DNA from: Wuchereria bancrofti
Taxonomy: Eukaryota; Nematoda; Chromadorea; Rhabditida; Onchocercidae
Assembly (NCBI GenBank): GCA_005281725.1
Contig: SSBO01000012.1
Coordinates: 4,975,564-5,039,563 of the forward strand
Direction: 5' to 3'
DNA length: 64,000 nt
Of this stretch, positions 60,601-64,000 are shown one piece after another. The notes beneath the pieces are model-generated. The model was not told the origin of the DNA and ran no database searches. It was given only the letters and a program-made list of their open reading frames with translations. The translations under genes were made by a program, and so were the position numbers. Position 1 is the first letter of the stretch, and each line of letters opens with the position of its first letter.

Positions 60601-62440
60601 TAAATGAACTGAATTAAACGAGCATGGGAGAGCAGCCGAACTATAACGTGCTGGTACAAAAAAACTGATCTAGACTAAGGGTAGTCACTTAGAACACAAC
60701 ATTAGGACCAGAAAGTGGAAATAAATTTGTGTCGGTGTAACTACTAATGTTACTCTAACTACTGCATTGTTTACAATCGATCAGCAAATTACTTTCATTC
60801 CACTATTATAGCAGAAAAAAACGGTGACATTATTAACCTTATCTGTTAAGATTTAAATATCTGTTAAAATAATTAAAATATATCTCTCCAATCAATGTCA
60901 CAATTGAGTATTTTACATATTTCACTTTTACTGAAATATTATATCCTCAACTAGTAGAATGATAGAGTATTATCAACAAATAATCATAAATCTAATGTTG
61001 ATATGTAGTGGGCACTGACTTGCAACAAGCAAATGAGTACAGAGCTATCAGATAATTTTTACTCTTACATACAGTAAAAGATGGATTTTAATCGTGTTAG
61101 TTCCTCCAAGAATGACTATTAGACTAGAAAACCTTTACAATATTTCGACTTGCAAGCAAATTTGAGTTGGAACAAAGGAGTAGTTTTTAACATTAAACAA
61201 TGCACATACCCTTTTTGTTAACAGTTGAAAATTTCTAGACAAACAGAACAAATTCAGCTACAATAAGAAGAGTTTGGAATAATGACTGCTTACATGAGAT
61301 ACAATTTCAAATAGTTTTGTATTTCTTTAAAAAATGTTCAATTAAGACAAATTTTAATGCTATGGACTAACACAATTTTTTGTAAGTTATTTGGAGGTTC
61401 ACAAAACTTGTTTTGAGTTTCTCGACAAGAACTACTATTGTTTTTATGGAATTTTGTCTTTCCTTTATTGCATACAGGTAATTTTATCATTGATTGCGAT
61501 GCATTCATTTCGATAAAATTAGCTTTTAATCTTTACAAAATATGGTATGAAAATTGTGAAAGAACAAAATTAAGGACAGGACTTGGATTTGAAACTTCGT
61601 GCCGTCATTAATTAATATCAAATGGATTCCAAATAAATGTATTCACAAACACAGAAATTTCATTACAGTATCGGTGAGATACAAAATAATTAAAGAATTA
61701 TTGTTAGTTCTTCTGAGATGCCGGTTTTCTATTTCCTTTCGCTTCTCTTAGTTAAATGGTTTTCTATTGTTCACTTTTTCTCGCATAACTTTTCAGTAAA
61801 TAAGCAAACTTCTTTAAACCAAGTCTAAAAATATTTTGCAGGTTTAATTGCATGTGGATGTTGCCATCTAAAAATATTGACATTGGTTCTTCCTACCAGT
61901 TAAGCAACTGCCTTCAGTTAAAAATTTAGGAAACGCCATAGGAAGAAATGATTAGCTACAGTAGACTGAGGGTATTTTTGAATCCAAAAATGGAGGAACA
62001 TAACTTCGATACGAAGAAAGAACAGGCAGTGAGAAAATTTAGAAGATCATTCATTCACGAAATAAAGAGAAAATTGGACTGATTCAGCAAACATTGTTGA
62101 CCATCAGTGATCAACTATGGGAGGGGAGAAAGCGATATTATTCCGAGACAATTATTGCGTCTAGTGTATGCCTTTAATGAATATACAAATAACTGAAGAG
62201 TAATAATCGACGCATATCCAATGTGTTTTTTGCTCATTTGAGTTGGTAGCAACTCAAATGAGCAAAAAAATTTTTAATAGCAAATGTTTTTTATTACACT
62301 TCGATTAATAATTTTTTTCCGTGTTTTATAAAAATTGCAAAGAAACAAAATTCAAAATAAGTAAAAAAAAATTTGAGGAATTTGAACTGCTCTCAATGAA
62401 CCGAAATATTTATTAAACAAGTTTAGGTAGACCGTTAGCT
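57665..62440. other. Intergenic, smg-3 upstream to the MAM-like gene
   Basis: About 4.8 kb. The left end should hold the smg-3 promoter. A less AT-rich stretch around 57980-58150 has no recognisable gene. Short open frames on both strands show no conserved motif. A perfect 20-bp hairpin lies at 62226-62269. Confidence 0.5.
62226..62269. repeat. Perfect 20-bp hairpin with GTAG loop
   Basis: Left arm TTTTTTGCTCATTTGAGTTG at 62226-62245, loop GTAG, right arm its exact complement at 62250-62269. It lies about 170 bases downstream of the stop codon of the minus-strand MAM-like gene, so it would fall in that gene's 3' UTR or just beyond. On either strand the transcript would fold into a strong stem ending in a U- or A-run. 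Confidence 0.7.
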
Positions 62441-63699
62441 CTACACTGAACAGGCAATATTATTGTCAACATCGGTAACAGTAATGTTTGTAATGGAAAC
62501 ACGGGCACTTCTAGAATTATCAACTAACTTTGCAACCATATAAAACTTTGTATCACTAGGTAGTACTTCCATGAAATCATGATGCCAGCCATGTCCTGCA
62601 CTGTCTCCTCCAACTTTGAAACAGCTATCCAGCTCTCGGCTAATGCTATCATGACATACAAAAACCACAGATGTATTCGCCTGGAAGCAGTTTTTGCGGA
62701 ACTCTCGATAAATACCCAACTCATTCTTAATCGTTGTTGCACAAATTTGCTCAGCTTTTATTTTGCGACCAATCAAACAGTTTAAAAATGTCTTGTCAAA
62801 ACTACTGATGGATGTATCTGTCATAATTAAATATAACTGACTTATCATAATTTCGTAAACTTTGAAACATACATGAAGAGAGACTTACATCGTTGCGGTA
62901 CAAAAAGTGAATCCTCGCAGCAGCATTTAGACGGAAAGTTGGTGATTCGAGTACTGCTACTTTTCCTTTTTTAAATAAAAATGCGGTAACAGCGCCTTCT
63001 CGTGCTTTGAAATTACTCTGAGACAAAGCAACTCGACCTGAACTGTATAGACATGTTTGACCTGAAATTTTGACAACTGCTCCAAGCATTCATTTTCAGT
63101 ATATAAGTCTAATCAGTAAACGAGCAAGACATGTTATTACCTCCCATGAAGTTACAAGAAAGAAGTCGGCAAACATTTGGATCAGGTATTTGGGCTAATC
63201 CAGAACCAAATAAACGCACGCCGTGATGGCGTATTACTGATGGACATATGTCACCCTGAAATGGTCTGAAAATCTTATTTCATAACTTTAGAAAATAGAA
63301 TACACCAATAAAGAAGTCTCGAGATATGTTGATTTAAACTATCTTTTCGTTTCTTTTTTCCCTTGCACAAACAATCTTTTGTTTGGATTCTAACTCTTAA
63401 TACAAAGATTAAAAAATGTTTCCGCAAACTAGCAAAATTTTCTTTGTTTTTCTCACTTCCAACTTGAAATCCCTTCAATAATTATAATTCTTACCACAAC
63501 TATTAGATCATCAATCAGTGCCATTCCTTGAGAAGATGATTCCGCTTTCAAAGCAATCCGTACCGGATGATTCATTTCCGGCAAATCAACTAACGCAGGT
63601 CCAGGTTGTTTTAGGACTATTTGCTGGCAATCAACCGCTTCCAAAATCTTATCTTCAAGCAAACAAACGTCCAAACGTGTGTTACCACTAAGCCAGAAT
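62441..63699 (-). CDS. MAM-like extracellular domain protein, 3' part
   Basis: Four in-phase exons: 63699-63495, 63255-63141, 63061-62889, 62836-62441 (TAG stop), about 295 residues. The 5' part lies beyond the right edge; the first visible exon starts in mid-codon after TTTCAG. Visible features fit MAM-type beta-sandwich domains: FWLSGNTRLDVCLLE, then the domain close HPVRIALKAESSSQGMALID with DLIV; a cysteine-bearing linker (GDICPSVIRHHG, DPNVCRLLSC); a second domain from ALSQSNFKAREGAVTAFLF through SPTFRLNAAARIHFLYRND to SARVSITNITVTDVDNNIAC near the C-terminus. No membrane segment is seen at the end, so secretion is likely. The exact family is inference. The acceptor at 62837 was chosen because it keeps frame. 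Confidence 0.65.
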
Positions 63700-64000
63700 C
63701 TGAAATATTTTTTTATAAAATAGATCTTCTATGAAGAAGACTTGAATTCCGTTTTAGAATTCTATGACAGTCAAGATCTCATTAATGCATCTGCAGTATC
63801 AATTCAATTTATTTCGATCACTATGCAAAATTCAATTTCTATGTAATTTTTGGGAAAAGTGGAGAATTGCTGTGAATTGCAAAATCATTTTGCTGTATCA
63901 TTTTACGACAAATGCAAACCAGCTTTTGTAACGTCAAACGGTATCAATAGACACCTTATAGGCTATCAACTACTTGTATCACTTATAATTACTCAGTTCA
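63700..64000. other. Intron sequence at the right edge
   Basis: The 300 bases before the first visible exon of the MAM-like gene on the minus strand. The stretch ends, in that gene's direction, with a T-rich tract and TTTCAG. No further exon is recognised before the edge. Confidence 0.55.

Overview
This window is nematode nuclear DNA: AT-rich, with short coding exons split by GT-AG introns. The gene set points the same way. It holds clear nematode forms of ZEB/zag-1, a Wnt-5-type Wnt (cwn-2), the stomatin/SCP2 fusion UNC-24, a class II ARF (arf-3) and UPF2/smg-3. Intron and intergenic sizes and base composition suggest a clade III (spirurid, probably filarial) parasite more than Caenorhabditis, but that is inference. 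Most real exons are short and do not begin with ATG, so gene models here were built by reading protein motifs and matching splice phase across junctions.

Layout, left to right. 1-5172 has no recognisable gene and is the presumed upstream region of zag-1. 5173-13975 (+) is zag-1 in nine coding exons (666 aa; two zinc fingers, a homeodomain, a CtBP-type PLDLS motif, three zinc fingers). 19604-24447 (-) is cwn-2 in seven exons (374 aa, apparently complete, with an acceptor directly before the ATG). 24.4-32.8 kb is largely gene-free and carries an inverted repeat. 32849-33511 (+) is a small two-exon gene of unknown function. 34212-36860 (+) is unc-24 in six exons and 39020-41136 (+) is arf-3 in five exons. 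44612-45061 (+) is the main exon of a GPI-anchored Ly6-like protein. 45531-57664 (-) is smg-3/UPF2 in twenty exons (1067 aa), including one GC-AG intron. Its sixth intron contains an assembly gap next to a very AT-rich cox1-like mitochondrial fragment. 62441-63699 (-) is the 3' part of a MAM-like extracellular protein that runs off the right edge.

The genes do not form one pathway. zag-1 and cwn-2 are neuronal-development genes, UNC-24 modulates mechanosensory and other channels, ARF-3 acts in Golgi traffic and SMG-3 acts in nonsense-mediated decay. What links them is position: from memory all five orthologues lie on C. elegans chromosome IV, and unc-24 and arf-3 are neighbours there too (cosmid F57H12), so the window looks like a conserved ancestral linkage block.

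The most unusual item is the mitochondrial-like insert. It reads as a COX1 C-terminal half only if TGA is Trp and AGA/AGG are Ser, and it needs three successive frame steps, all +1.
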